Shown: positions 33,835 through 42,936 of the stretch, in pieces
How positions within the stretch are numbered: the stretch's first letter is position 1
Layout of the letters: each line of letters begins with the position of its first letter
DNA from: Mycobacterium aquaticum
GTDB taxonomy: Bacteria; Actinomycetota; Actinomycetes; Mycobacteriales; Mycobacteriaceae
DNA: 64,000 nt
Reading direction: 5' to 3'
Assembly: GCF_002086485.1 (NCBI RefSeq)
Contig: NZ_MVHF01000035.1
Coordinates: 1 to 64,000 of the forward strand
The notes under the pieces: generated by a model
Database searches by the model: none
Seen by the model: only the letters and a program-made list of their open reading frames with translations
Told to the model about the DNA's origin: nothing
Position numbers and translations under genes: made by a program

Positions 33835-34631
33835 GAAGCGACCGCGTCGTCCTCGTCACCGGCGGCGGCTCCGGAATCGGTGCGGCAGTGGCCGGTCAGC
33901 TCGCGGCGGCGGGCCACCGCGCGGCGATCTGTGGGCGTCGCGCCGAGCCGCTGGCGCGGGTGGCCGAACGGACCGGTGCCCTTCCGATCGTCGCTGACGT
34001 CAGCGGCGCGACCGGCGTGAGCGCTGTCGTCGAACAGACCCTCGCGGCGTTCGGGCGCCTCGACGGGCTCGTACTCAACCACGGGATCATCCGGGTGGGC
34101 CGGGTCGACGAATTGTCGGTCGAGGACTGGCAAGACACTCTGCAGGTCAATCTGACCGGACCGTTTCTGCTTGTCCGCGAGGCACTTCCGCACCTGTTGG
34201 CCGCGCGCGGTGCGGTGGTCGCGGTGTCCTCGGTCGCCGCGCTGCGGGCCAGCGAGGCGATGGCGGCGTACTCCGCGAGCAAGGCCGGGTTGATCCTGCT
34301 GACGCAATCGCTGGCCGTCGATCACGGTCCCGACGGGTTGCGCGCCAATGTCGTGTGCCCGGGTTGGACCGCCACCGAGATGGCCGACATGGAAATGGCG
34401 GAATTGGGGGAAACCAGGGGGATCTCGACCGCCGAGGCGTACCGGCTCGCGACGGCGATGGTGCCGCAGCGCCGCGCGGCCTCGGCCGACGAAGTGGCCG
34501 GCGCGGTGTGCTGGCTGCTGTCGGATGCCGCGTCGTACGTCAACGGCGCGGTGCTACCGGTCGACGGCGGCTCGTGCGTCGTCGATCCCGGAACGTTGGC
34601 ACTCGATACCCGCGTGTCGATCGGGCTGTAG
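33831..34631 (+). CDS. Short-chain dehydrogenase/reductase
   Basis: A 266-residue classical SDR. GTG at 33831 overlaps the preceding stop as GTGA and matches the SDR N-terminus. It has TGGGSGIG for NAD(P), NHG, and the catalytic S with YSASK. The C-terminus has the PVDGG motif typical of the family. The substrate is unknown; oxidation of an alcohol intermediate is a guess from the neighbours. Confidence 0.88.
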   Translation: MRSDRVVLVTGGGSGIGAAVAGQLAAAGHRAAICGRRAEPLARVAERTGALPIVADVSGATGVSAVVEQTLAAFGRLDGLVLNHGIIRVGRVDELSVEDWQDTLQVNLTGPFLLVREALPHLLAARGAVVAVSSVAALRASEAMAAYSASKAGLILLTQSLAVDHGPDGLRANVVCPGWTATEMADMEMAELGETRGISTAEAYRLATAMVPQRRAASADEVAGAVCWLLSDAASYVNGAVLPVDGGSCVVDPGTLALDTRVSIGL

Positions 34632-34655
34632 ACAAACCTTTTCGAGAGGACCGCC

Positions 34656-36107
34656 GTGAGCGAGATCAATACCCAGTTACGCCGCAACGCCCTCGGCGTC
34701 GCTGGCATCGTCTTCCTGGTCCTGGCCGCCGTCGCGCCGCTGACCGGCATCGTCGTGGTGGCGTCGCTGGTGATCGCCCTCGGCAACGGCGGCGGGGCTC
34801 CTGCGTCGTTCTTCATCGTCGCAACTGTGTTGCTGCTCTTCGCCGTCGGCTATGCGCAGATGTCCAAGCAGCTGGTCAACGCAGGCGGGTTCTACGCCTT
34901 CGTCGTCAAGGGTCTCGGCCGCACCGGCGGCCTCATCGCGGGCTTCATCGCTACCCTCGGCTACAACTTCTTCGTGGTCGGCACCATCGGCACCAGTGGC
35001 TTCTTCATGCAGTTGGTGATCTCCGATCTGACCGGGTTCAACCTGCACTGGTACGTCTGGGGATTGGCATCGATCGTCGTGTCGTTCATCATGGCGCGGC
35101 GCGGAGTCGATTTCAGCTCAAGGGTGCTCGGCGTCTCGCTGGTCCTCGAGACGACGATCCTGGTGGTCTTCGACATCTCGGTGCTGGTGCAGACCGGCTA
35201 CGACGCTTCGGCATTCAGCCCCAGCACCGTGTTCTCCGGTTCTTTGCCCATCGGTCTGCTCTTGGCGGCCACCGGCTATCTCGGTTTCGAGGCGACAGCG
35301 CTGTTCAGCGAAGAGGCGCGCAATCCGCTGCGCACCATCCCGCGCGCCACCTATATCGCGATCACAAGCATCGGCGTGATCCTCGGTGTCACCACGTGGG
35401 CGGTGGTCAGTGCGACGGGCCTCGCGCAGGCACAAGAGTCCGCCGTCGCCCACCTGCCCACGGGCGACCTCATCTTCAGCCTGGCGCAGAAGTATCTTGG
35501 CGGTGCCCTTACCGATGTCATGATGGTGCTCCTGTTGGTCAGCCTGTTCGCCGCGATGCTCGCCTTCCACAATTCGGCGACTCGCTATCTGTATGCGCTG
35601 GGCCGCGCGAAAGTGTTGCCGACGGTTCTGGCGCGCACCCGATCCGGTGGTGCGCCACAGGTGGCCGGCATCGTGCAAGCTACGTTCGCGGCGGTGGTTT
35701 CCGGCCTGTTCGCGCTGGCAGGCCTCGATCCGATCACCTCGCTGGTGCCCAGCATGCTCGGATTCGGCACCCTGAGCGTCATAGTGCTGCAGGCGCTGGC
35801 GGCGTTGTCGATCGTCGTCTACTTCCGCCGCACACATGATCGCCGGACGTGGAGCACGTTCGTCGCACCGGGCATCGGATTCCTTGGCCTGCTGGCGATT
35901 TCGATCTTGGCGGTCGCGAACTTCGACATCGTCGCTGGGTCCGACGCGCTGGTGATCCGGCTCATGCCTCTGCTGCTGATCCTCGCGATCTTCGGCGGGG
36001 TGGGCTACGGGGCGTATCTGAAGACCTCGAAGCCCGCGGTGTATGCCGGCCTGGCGACCGACCTGGAGAAGTTCAACGTGCATGAAATCGGCGTTCCCCA
36101 TGTGTGA
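34656..36107 (+). CDS. Second APC-superfamily permease
   Basis: A 483-residue membrane transporter with about 12 hydrophobic segments and the same start pattern as the 21589 permease (NALGVAGIVFLVLAAVAPLTG; YAQMSKQLVNAGGFYAFVVKGLG). GTG start after AGAGGA. No island-type operator was found just upstream, so it is probably in the same transcript as the SDR gene, 24 bases away. Confidence 0.87.
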   Translation: MSEINTQLRRNALGVAGIVFLVLAAVAPLTGIVVVASLVIALGNGGGAPASFFIVATVLLLFAVGYAQMSKQLVNAGGFYAFVVKGLGRTGGLIAGFIATLGYNFFVVGTIGTSGFFMQLVISDLTGFNLHWYVWGLASIVVSFIMARRGVDFSSRVLGVSLVLETTILVVFDISVLVQTGYDASAFSPSTVFSGSLPIGLLLAATGYLGFEATALFSEEARNPLRTIPRATYIAITSIGVILGVTTWAVVSATGLAQAQESAVAHLPTGDLIFSLAQKYLGGALTDVMMVLLLVSLFAAMLAFHNSATRYLYALGRAKVLPTVLARTRSGGAPQVAGIVQATFAAVVSGLFALAGLDPITSLVPSMLGFGTLSVIVLQALAALSIVVYFRRTHDRRTWSTFVAPGIGFLGLLAISILAVANFDIVAGSDALVIRLMPLLLILAIFGGVGYGAYLKTSKPAVYAGLATDLEKFNVHEIGVPHV

Positions 36108-36123
36108 TTGCGCGCCCAAGGCA

Positions 36124-37269
36124 ATGAATCGCCGGACGGTGTTGAAGTCGTCGGCACTCGCTTCGCTGTTGATCCCGATCACGGCTGCATGCGGTCACGA
36201 CGATCGCCCCGACAGCGCGGGCCCGGCACCGGTCGCCGAGATCACCAAGGCCGATCCGCCGAAAGGCACGCGTCTGACGCTGCTGGGTACCGGCGGTGGA
36301 CCCCCGGCGGACTACGTGCGCACCGGGATATCCTCGGCGCTGACCGTCGGAGGACACACCTACGTGATCGACGCCGGCCGCAGCTCCGTCACCCAATACC
36401 TGCGTGCAGGCCTGGAATTCAAGTCCCTCGACAGCATCTTCATCACGCACCTACATGCGGACCACATTGCGGACTACTACAACTACTTCCTGCTCGGCGG
36501 GAGCGTCACCAACGACTCCGGTGACAACCTCGCCGGGCCGGTGCACGTGTACGGACCCGGACCAGCAGGTGCGTTACCGCCGCCGGCCAAGGCAGGCGCG
36601 CCCACCGTCGACCCGGACGCTCCCACACCGGGCATCACCGAGCTCACGCAACGCCTCACCCAGGGCTACGCCTACAGCCACAACATCTTCATCCGCGAGA
36701 CCGACATTCGTGACGTCAACACCCTCGCCGACGTGCACGACATCGCGATTCCACCGGTCGGGGCGAACGCGCTGGGCACCACTGCGCCGCCGATGCAGCC
36801 CTTCCCCGTCATGGAGGACGACCGGGTCAAGGTGACCGCCATCCTCGTCCCGCACGGACCGGTGTTCCCGTCGTTCGCATTCCGCTTCGACACCGCCGAT
36901 GGCTCAGTCGTCTTTTCCGGCGACACCGGCCCATCCGACAACGTCGTCACTCTCGCCCGGGGCGCCGACATCCTCGTCCACGAGGTGATCAACCTTCCCT
37001 TCTACGAGAAAACCGGGGTTCCACCCGCCCTTCTCGAGCATTTCGCCAAGGCACATACGCCCGACACCCAAGTCGGCGCCATCGCAGCGCGGGCGGGAGT
37101 CAGGACACTGGTGCTCAGTCACCTCGTTCCGTCCAACCCGGAATGGGTCTCCGACGAGGAGTACGCGAAGGTCGCTCGAACCGGGTTCGACGGAACGGTG
37201 ATCGTCGGTACGGATCTGATGAAGATCGACATGAAACACGGTGTGGCACCGTCACTCGTCGCCACCTGA
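36124..37269 (+). CDS. MBL-fold hydrolase, probable exported lipoprotein
   Basis: A 381-residue protein. ATG at 36124 is preferred because it starts a twin-arginine-like signal (MNRRTVLKSSALAS) ending in the lipobox-like ITAAC; a start at 36082 is possible. The mature part has the metallo-beta-lactamase motif HLHADH, then SGDTGPSD and a later His in LVLSHLVP, so a two-metal site is likely. The fold resembles arylsulfatase/ribonuclease Z-like proteins; the reaction is unknown. Its export may indicate a role on an extracellular precursor of the island substrate. Confidence 0.8.
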   Translation: MNRRTVLKSSALASLLIPITAACGHDDRPDSAGPAPVAEITKADPPKGTRLTLLGTGGGPPADYVRTGISSALTVGGHTYVIDAGRSSVTQYLRAGLEFKSLDSIFITHLHADHIADYYNYFLLGGSVTNDSGDNLAGPVHVYGPGPAGALPPPAKAGAPTVDPDAPTPGITELTQRLTQGYAYSHNIFIRETDIRDVNTLADVHDIAIPPVGANALGTTAPPMQPFPVMEDDRVKVTAILVPHGPVFPSFAFRFDTADGSVVFSGDTGPSDNVVTLARGADILVHEVINLPFYEKTGVPPALLEHFAKAHTPDTQVGAIAARAGVRTLVLSHLVPSNPEWVSDEEYAKVARTGFDGTVIVGTDLMKIDMKHGVAPSLVAT

Positions 37270-37303
37270 TCGGCCCATACCGAGGACCGAGCACCGACAG
37301 CGC

Positions 37304-37591
37304 ATGACGCATATGCTCACGCCGGTGGAGACGCTGCGCCGCTACCTCGTCATACAAGGGATGATGTTCGTCTTCGGCATCGTCGGACCGATCTTCCTCG
37401 TCATCTTCTTCGCCGTGCAGCCGGACCCGACGGTGAAATGGATGTACTGGGCCGGGCTGTTCGTCACCACCGCGGACATCCTGATCGCGCTGGCCATCAC
37501 CGAGTCGACCCTGAACGAGGATCAGGCGCCCGCCGACGTCCGCATCGCCGTGGGCCTGCAGAACTTCCGCAGGCGCCACGACGACTCTTGA
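37304..37591 (+). CDS. Small two-helix membrane protein
   Basis: A 95-residue protein with two hydrophobic helices (VIQGMMFVFGIVGPIFLVIF and WAGLFVTTADILIAL) and an Arg/His-rich C-terminal tail. ATG at 37304 is chosen; the longer frame begins inside the MBL gene. Its stop is 1 base before the enoyl-CoA hydratase start, suggesting an operon. Not recognised. Confidence 0.6.
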   Translation: MTHMLTPVETLRRYLVIQGMMFVFGIVGPIFLVIFFAVQPDPTVKWMYWAGLFVTTADILIALAITESTLNEDQAPADVRIAVGLQNFRRRHDDS

Positions 37592-37592
37592 C

Positions 37593-38522
37593 TTGAGCGC
37601 CGAAGCTGACTCGACTGCTGGGATGGCCCACGAGTTCGAAACCCTCCTGTACCGGACAGCTGCACCCGTCGCGACCATCACGCTGAACCGGCCCGAGCAC
37701 CTCAACACCATCGTCCCGCCCATGCCCGACGAGATCGAGAAGGCCATCGGGCTGGCCGAGCGCGATCCGGACATCAAGGTGATCGTGCTGCGCGGCGCGG
37801 GCCGGGCGTTCTCCGGTGGCTACGACTTCGGTGGCGGTTTCCAGCACTGGGGCGAGGCGATGAACACCGACGGCCGGTGGGATCCCGGTAAGGATTTCGC
37901 GATGGTCAGCAGCCGCGAGACCGGGCCGACCCAGAAATTCATGGCCATCTGGCGGGCGTCCAAGCCGGTGATCGCGCAGGTGCACGGCTGGTGTGTGGGC
38001 GGGGCCAGTGATTACGCCTTGTGCGCCGACATCGTGATCGCCAGCGACGACGCCGTCATCGGCACACCCTACGCGCGCATGTGGGGCGCCTACCTGACCG
38101 GAATGTGGCTCTACCGGCTGAGCCTGGCGAAGGCGAAGTGGCATTCGCTCACCGGTGAGCCGTTGACGGGCAAGGAAGCCGCCGCTGTGGAGCTGATCAA
38201 CGAATCGGTGCCGTTCGAGCTGCTGGAGGCCAGGGTGGCCGAAGTGGCCGCGAAGCTGGCCCGGATCCCCTTGTCGCAGTTGCAAGCTCAGAAACTCATC
38301 GTCAACCAGGCCTACGAGAACATGGGATTGGCTTCCACCCAGACCCTGGGCGGCATCCTGGACGGGTTGATGCGGAACACTCCCGACGCGCTGCGGTTCA
38401 TCGACACCGCAGCACAGCAGGGGGTGCGCAGCGCGATCGAGCACCGCGACGGGCCCTGGGGCGATTACAGCCAGGCCCCGCCCGATCGCCGCCCCGACCC
38501 GTCGCACATCATCGAGCCGTAA
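37593..38522 (+). CDS. Enoyl-CoA hydratase/isomerase family protein
   Basis: Crotonase-fold protein of 309 residues. The oxyanion-hole region is in VLRGAGRAFSGGYDFGGG and the second in VHGWCVGGASDYALCADIVIA. The TTG at 37593 follows the membrane protein stop by one base; an ATG at 37623 (MAHEFETLLYR) is an equally good start and gives 299 residues. Activity on a CoA thioester late in the pathway is inferred from family and position. Confidence 0.87.
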   Translation: MSAEADSTAGMAHEFETLLYRTAAPVATITLNRPEHLNTIVPPMPDEIEKAIGLAERDPDIKVIVLRGAGRAFSGGYDFGGGFQHWGEAMNTDGRWDPGKDFAMVSSRETGPTQKFMAIWRASKPVIAQVHGWCVGGASDYALCADIVIASDDAVIGTPYARMWGAYLTGMWLYRLSLAKAKWHSLTGEPLTGKEAAAVELINESVPFELLEARVAEVAAKLARIPLSQLQAQKLIVNQAYENMGLASTQTLGGILDGLMRNTPDALRFIDTAAQQGVRSAIEHRDGPWGDYSQAPPDRRPDPSHIIEP

Positions 38523-38540
38523 CTTTCGAAGGGATATCGG

Positions 38541-38948
38541 GTGCACGTACAGGACTTCTTCGAACAGGCCACGACCGCGTTCGAAGTGCTCGGCGTCTCG
38601 TCGATGGTGCTGGGATTCCTGTTCGCGTTCGTCCTGGCCATCCGAGCGTGGCGGCGCAGCGGCGACGGCAGCCGTGCATTCAAGACGCTGCGAGATTCCC
38701 TGGGCGGGGCGATCCTGCTCGGGCTGGAACTGCTCGTCGCGGCGGACATCGTCAAAACCGTCACCGCAACGCCGTCACTCACCGATGCCGCGGTGCTCGG
38801 CATGATCGTGCTCATCCGTACCGTGCTGAGCATCTCGATCGAGATCGAGGTCGACGGCGTCGCGCCCTGGCGCAAGGCATTGACCACCGGACCGCAGGTG
38901 TTGGCCCGCACGGCCCGCGAATCCGGGCGCGTCGACCCCACCGGCTGA
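38541..38948 (+). CDS. DUF1622 membrane protein
   Basis: A 135-residue protein with about three hydrophobic segments, matching the DUF1622 family of small integral membrane proteins. GTG start with GAAGGGA upstream. It ends 10 bases from the convergent membrane protein gene at 38959. Function unknown. Confidence 0.8.
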   Translation: MHVQDFFEQATTAFEVLGVSSMVLGFLFAFVLAIRAWRRSGDGSRAFKTLRDSLGGAILLGLELLVAADIVKTVTATPSLTDAAVLGMIVLIRTVLSISIEIEVDGVAPWRKALTTGPQVLARTARESGRVDPTG

Positions 38949-38958
38949 GGCAGGCGGC

Positions 38959-39813
38959 CTACCGGTCACTCGGGCGGCGACGCAGCCCGCCCAGCATCGC
39001 CACGATCACCCCGAACACCACCAGGCCACCACCCACGGCCAAGGTCAGGTTGAGCCATTGGTGCAGGCTCGCGATGGCATGGTTGACCATCGCGTCGGCG
39101 GCCTGCCGGATGTCACCGCTGGTGTGGTTGAGCGCGTTGTTGAGGTAGCGCCGGGCCGCCTCCAGCCCGGCCCACCCGGCCGCACCGACCAGAAGCGCTG
39201 AGACACCAAGCGCGGCAAGCGCTTTACCGCGCGCACGGGCAACGGCCAAGGTCAGCAGGGCGAAAACTCCGGCCAGGATCGTCGCCCCCACGCTGACCCA
39301 CGGCCCCCACACCGCCAGCGGCCGCAGCTTGCCCGGCTGCAGCGCTTCGGGAGCCGACGCCGCGATCGGCACCGTGAGCGTCTGCGGCACCTTGACGTTG
39401 AACTGCGACAGGGTCTCCTGGAACGACGAATCCGCCAGCATCGGAGCCAGGTCGACGACCCAGGAGCCGTTCTCGTCGCGCGTCAGCTGGTTGGTGAACA
39501 TCCACCTATGGGCGATCTCGTTGGCCTTCGCGAACTGGCCGGGGAACATCGGGCCCGCGGTGTAGGCGTTGGCCACGCCACGGATCAGGGCCGCGTTCAC
39601 CTCGGCGCCGTTCTTGGCCGCCAACGTACGCACCTGCGTGGTGAGCTCACCGGCCACCGCCTGCTGCAGCTGCGGATCCTTCGCCGCAGCCGCCGCGAAC
39701 GCCGAGTAGCCCGCCTGATCGACGATGTTCTTCTGGGCCCACGCCGTGGGCACCGCTACGGCGAGCAACACCGTCGTCAGTACCCACAGCAGCAGCGCCA
39801 TCACGAACCGCAC
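38959..39813 (-). CDS. Mycobacterial membrane protein with large extracytoplasmic loop
   Basis: A 284-residue protein with an N-terminal hydrophobic helix, about 140 residues of extracytoplasmic loop, and three further hydrophobic segments in the C-terminal half (about 170-270). The tail is Arg-rich. GTG start. No motif recognised. It lies 43 bases downstream of the PPK2 gene on the same strand; co-transcription is possible. Confidence 0.72.
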   Translation of the reverse strand: MRFVMALLLWVLTTVLLAVAVPTAWAQKNIVDQAGYSAFAAAAAKDPQLQQAVAGELTTQVRTLAAKNGAEVNAALIRGVANAYTAGPMFPGQFAKANEIAHRWMFTNQLTRDENGSWVVDLAPMLADSSFQETLSQFNVKVPQTLTVPIAASAPEALQPGKLRPLAVWGPWVSVGATILAGVFALLTLAVARARGKALAALGVSALLVGAAGWAGLEAARRYLNNALNHTSGDIRQAADAMVNHAIASLHQWLNLTLAVGGGLVVFGVIVAMLGGLRRRPSDR

Positions 39814-39856
39814 GCCGTCCTCCTCAACTCGGGGACGGCCCAGAAGCGGATCTGGG

Positions 39857-40717
39857 TCAATCCGAAAGCGCGCGCCCCACGATCAGCGGATCGGCCTGGC
39901 CGACCACCTCACGATCCTTGTTGTCGTAGTCGAACTTACCGAGCACATGGCGCATCGCGTTGATGCGGGCACGCTTCTTGTCGTTGCTCTTGACCACGGT
40001 CCACGGCGCGATCTCGGTGTCCGTCCAGGCGAACATGTCCTCTTTGGCCGCGGTGTAGTCGTCCCACTTGTCCAGCGACGCGAGGTCGGTAGGCGAGAGC
40101 TTCCACTGCCGCACGGGGTCCACCTGACGGATGGTGAACCGGGTGCGCTGTTCGTTCTGGGTGACCGAGAACCACAACTTGGTCAGGCTGATGCCATCGT
40201 TGACCAGCATCTGTTCGAACAACGGGGCCTGACGGATGAACTCGGCATGCTGCTTGGGGGTGCAATACCCCATCACGCGCTCGACCCCGGCCCGGTTGTA
40301 CCAGGAGCGGTCGAACAGCACGATCTCACCGGCCGCGGGCAGGTGATTGACGTAGCGCTGGAAGTACCACTGGGTACGTTCCTTCTCGGTGGGCTTCTCC
40401 AATGCGACGACCCGGGCGCCGCGCGGGTTGAGGTGCTCCATGAACCGTTTGATGGTGCCGCCCTTGCCTGCGGCGTCACGGCCCTCGAACACTATGACGT
40501 GCCGCAAGCCGTTGCCCTGGCTCCACTTCTGCAGCTTGAGCAACTCGATCTGCAGCAGCCGCTTCTGCTCCTCATACTCGCTGCGCTTCATCCGCTCGTC
40601 GTACGGGTAGCCCTCGCGCCACGTGTCGACCACCTCGCCGCTCGGCATGAGCAGCAGCTCGGGGTCGTCGTCATCGTCATCGCGGACGGAGTAGCCGGTG
40701 GGATCCAGGGTGGTCAC
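39857..40717 (-). CDS. ppk2: Polyphosphate kinase 2 (Rv3232c type)
   Basis: A 286-residue PPK2 with an acidic N-terminus, Walker A EGRDAAGKGG (78-87) and Walker B-like LFDRSWYNR (134-142). These match the class that makes GTP or ATP from polyphosphate, including M. tuberculosis Rv3232c. It differs clearly from the PPK2 at 5674, which has GMDTAGKGG and FDRSHYEDV. The two paralogues in one window may serve different nucleotides. Confidence 0.92.
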   Translation of the reverse strand: MTTLDPTGYSVRDDDDDDPELLLMPSGEVVDTWREGYPYDERMKRSEYEEQKRLLQIELLKLQKWSQGNGLRHVIVFEGRDAAGKGGTIKRFMEHLNPRGARVVALEKPTEKERTQWYFQRYVNHLPAAGEIVLFDRSWYNRAGVERVMGYCTPKQHAEFIRQAPLFEQMLVNDGISLTKLWFSVTQNEQRTRFTIRQVDPVRQWKLSPTDLASLDKWDDYTAAKEDMFAWTDTEIAPWTVVKSNDKKRARINAMRHVLGKFDYDNKDREVVGQADPLIVGRALSD

Positions 40718-40789
40718 CCGCCGAAAATAGCCAGCTCGTTGTACCGGTGGGTGACACCGGAGTGAACGCCAGGTGGCGCCCCGTCCTGC

Positions 40790-42319
40790 CTATTTGGCCA
40801 CTCGCCGCGGCCGGGCCAGCGCCAGCCTGGTCATCAGCTTGTTCATCCGGGCCAACGCCTTGTGCGAGTTGTTGTAGTAGTTGCCGCCTGCCCCCACGCT
40901 CGTGCGCGGCGCCACCACGGTTTCCTGTTTGCAGAACTTGCGCACACCGTCCACCCCGCCGAACCGCGCGCCGATGCCCGAGGTCTTCCAGCCGCCCATC
41001 GGGGCCGTGGTGCACATCAGGTTCGAGATCACGTCGTTGATGTTGACTGCGCCGCAATCCAATTGCAGGGCAACCGCTTTCGCTCGGTCGATATCCTTGG
41101 AGAACACCGAGGCACTCAACCCGTACTGGCTGTCGTTGGCCAGCCGGACGGCCTCCTCGACGGAACTCACCTTCATGATCGGCAGGGTCGGGCCGAAGGT
41201 CTCCTCGGTCATGCACGACATCGTGTGATCGACGTCGACCAGCACCGTGGGCGGGTAGAAGCTGCCCTCGCCCTCCGGTCGTTTGCCGCCGGTGAGCGCC
41301 TTGGCGCCTGCGGCGACAGCCTGGGTGACGTGCCGGTCGGTGATGGCGACCTGGCTGTCGTCGATCTGGGAGCCGAAGTCGTAGCCCTCGCCGGAGCCCA
41401 TCTTGAGGTTCTCCACCGCGCGCACCACGGCCGCGACGAACTGGTCGTAGACCGGCTCGAGAACGTAGACGCGTTCCACGGAGACGCAGGTCTGCCCGGC
41501 GTTGAACATCGCGCCCCACACCGCGGCGTTGGCCGCAAGCTCGACGTCGGCGTCCTCCAGCACGATCATCGGGTCCTTGCCGCCGAGCTCGAGGCTCACC
41601 GGGGTGAGCCGCCGGGCGGCGCGTTCCATCACCTTGGCGCCGGTCGCACTGGAACCCGTGAACTGGATGTAGTCGGAGTTGTCGATGACGGCCTCGGACA
41701 CCTCACGGGCTCCCTGGGCCAGCGCCAACACCTCGGGAGCACCCGAATCCAGCCAGCCGCGAAGGAGCACCTCGGCGGTCAGCGGGGTGCGCTCCGACGG
41801 CTTGAGCAGCACCGCACAACCGGCGGCCAGCGCTCCGATGGCGTCCATCATGGCGTTGGCGACGGGGTAGTTCCACGGCGCGATGATTCCCACGACCGGG
41901 CGGGGCCGGTAGTACACGGCGATCTTCTTCACCGACAGGAACGGCAACGGCGCCGGGCGGGTATCGGGCGCCATGGCCTTCTCCACCGTCTTGATGTAGT
42001 ACGCCAGGATCATGATCAGCAGCGGCACCTCTTGAGCCGCGTCGACCGCCGACTTGCCCGTCTCGGCGATCAGCAGCTTCTCGATCTCGTCGCGGTGGTC
42101 GCCCAGCCACACGGCGTAGCGGGCCAGCACCTTGGCACGTCCCTTCGCGCCCCGGGCCTCCCACTCGCGCTGTGCCTCACGCAGGCCTGCCGCGATCCGC
42201 GGCACATCGGCCGCATCAGTCCAGCGCACCTGGCCGGCGACGGCGCCGGTCGCGGGGCTGTGGATGGTGCCGGATCCCGTGAACGGAGCCGGCCGATCAA
42301 CATCTGGCGTCGCTGTCAT
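40790..42319 (-). CDS. Aldehyde dehydrogenase (GabD2-like)
   Basis: A 509-residue enzyme with LELGGKDPMIVL (general-base Glu), the nucleophile in NAGQTCVSVER, and a Rossmann region. It resembles the Rv1731 type annotated as succinate-semialdehyde dehydrogenase, but the family is broad. It is the third large aldehyde dehydrogenase in the window. Confidence 0.88.
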   Translation of the reverse strand: MTATPDVDRPAPFTGSGTIHSPATGAVAGQVRWTDAADVPRIAAGLREAQREWEARGAKGRAKVLARYAVWLGDHRDEIEKLLIAETGKSAVDAAQEVPLLIMILAYYIKTVEKAMAPDTRPAPLPFLSVKKIAVYYRPRPVVGIIAPWNYPVANAMMDAIGALAAGCAVLLKPSERTPLTAEVLLRGWLDSGAPEVLALAQGAREVSEAVIDNSDYIQFTGSSATGAKVMERAARRLTPVSLELGGKDPMIVLEDADVELAANAAVWGAMFNAGQTCVSVERVYVLEPVYDQFVAAVVRAVENLKMGSGEGYDFGSQIDDSQVAITDRHVTQAVAAGAKALTGGKRPEGEGSFYPPTVLVDVDHTMSCMTEETFGPTLPIMKVSSVEEAVRLANDSQYGLSASVFSKDIDRAKAVALQLDCGAVNINDVISNLMCTTAPMGGWKTSGIGARFGGVDGVRKFCKQETVVAPRTSVGAGGNYYNNSHKALARMNKLMTRLALARPRRVAK

Positions 42320-42372
42320 GGGGCCATGTTAACCACCGTGTGTGACGCAGGTCGCACCGGGGTTGACACCTG

Positions 42373-42936
42373 TCAAGTGAGGCGGGCCGCCGATGCGGCC
42401 TGGACCTCACGTCGGGCGACGAGGGCGACCACGCACACCACCGACGTCGCCAGCAGCGCTGCGCCGATGGTGTCGGTGAAGTAGTGATAGGTGATGGCCT
42501 GGCCGAACATGGCCAGCAGCCCGAGGGTGATCGCGACGATCAACGACCACACGGCGATGCCAGCCGCGACCACCAGCAGGCCGAGCACCACGACCGCGAA
42601 GGTGGTGTGGCCGCTGGGATAGCACAGCGCGCCGCCTTTCTCCCTGCCGAAGATGCGTTTACAGACCTGCACGGCAAGCGTGGCCAGCGGCGTGCTCAGC
42701 AGCATCGCGACCGCCAACCACCACTGTCGTCGGCGCAGCGTCACGACGATCACGGCGACCAGGACCAGCGTCACCGCGGGTGGGTAGGTGAACACCAGGA
42801 ACGCGGTGCGCGATGGCCCCATATCGGAACCGAGCTGCTGGAACCACGTGTCGGCAGCGGTCGGCCCCTGACCGACGGCCCAGCCCAGCAGCAACATGGC
42901 TACCAGTCCGATCGGCGGCCACCACCGCGTGATCAA
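42373..42936 (-). CDS. PAP2-superfamily phosphatase, membrane-bound
   Basis: A 187-residue membrane protein with about five hydrophobic segments and the phosphatase signature parts KRIFGREKGG, PSGHTTF and HYFTDTIGAAL. It likely dephosphorylates a lipid phosphate such as undecaprenyl pyrophosphate, but this is inferred from the family. A TTG start at 42936 overlaps the stop of the DinB-like gene as TTGA. Confidence 0.85.
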   Translation of the reverse strand: MITRWWPPIGLVAMLLLGWAVGQGPTAADTWFQQLGSDMGPSRTAFLVFTYPPAVTLVLVAVIVVTLRRRQWWLAVAMLLSTPLATLAVQVCKRIFGREKGGALCYPSGHTTFAVVVLGLLVVAAGIAVWSLIVAITLGLLAMFGQAITYHYFTDTIGAALLATSVVCVVALVARREVQAASAARLT

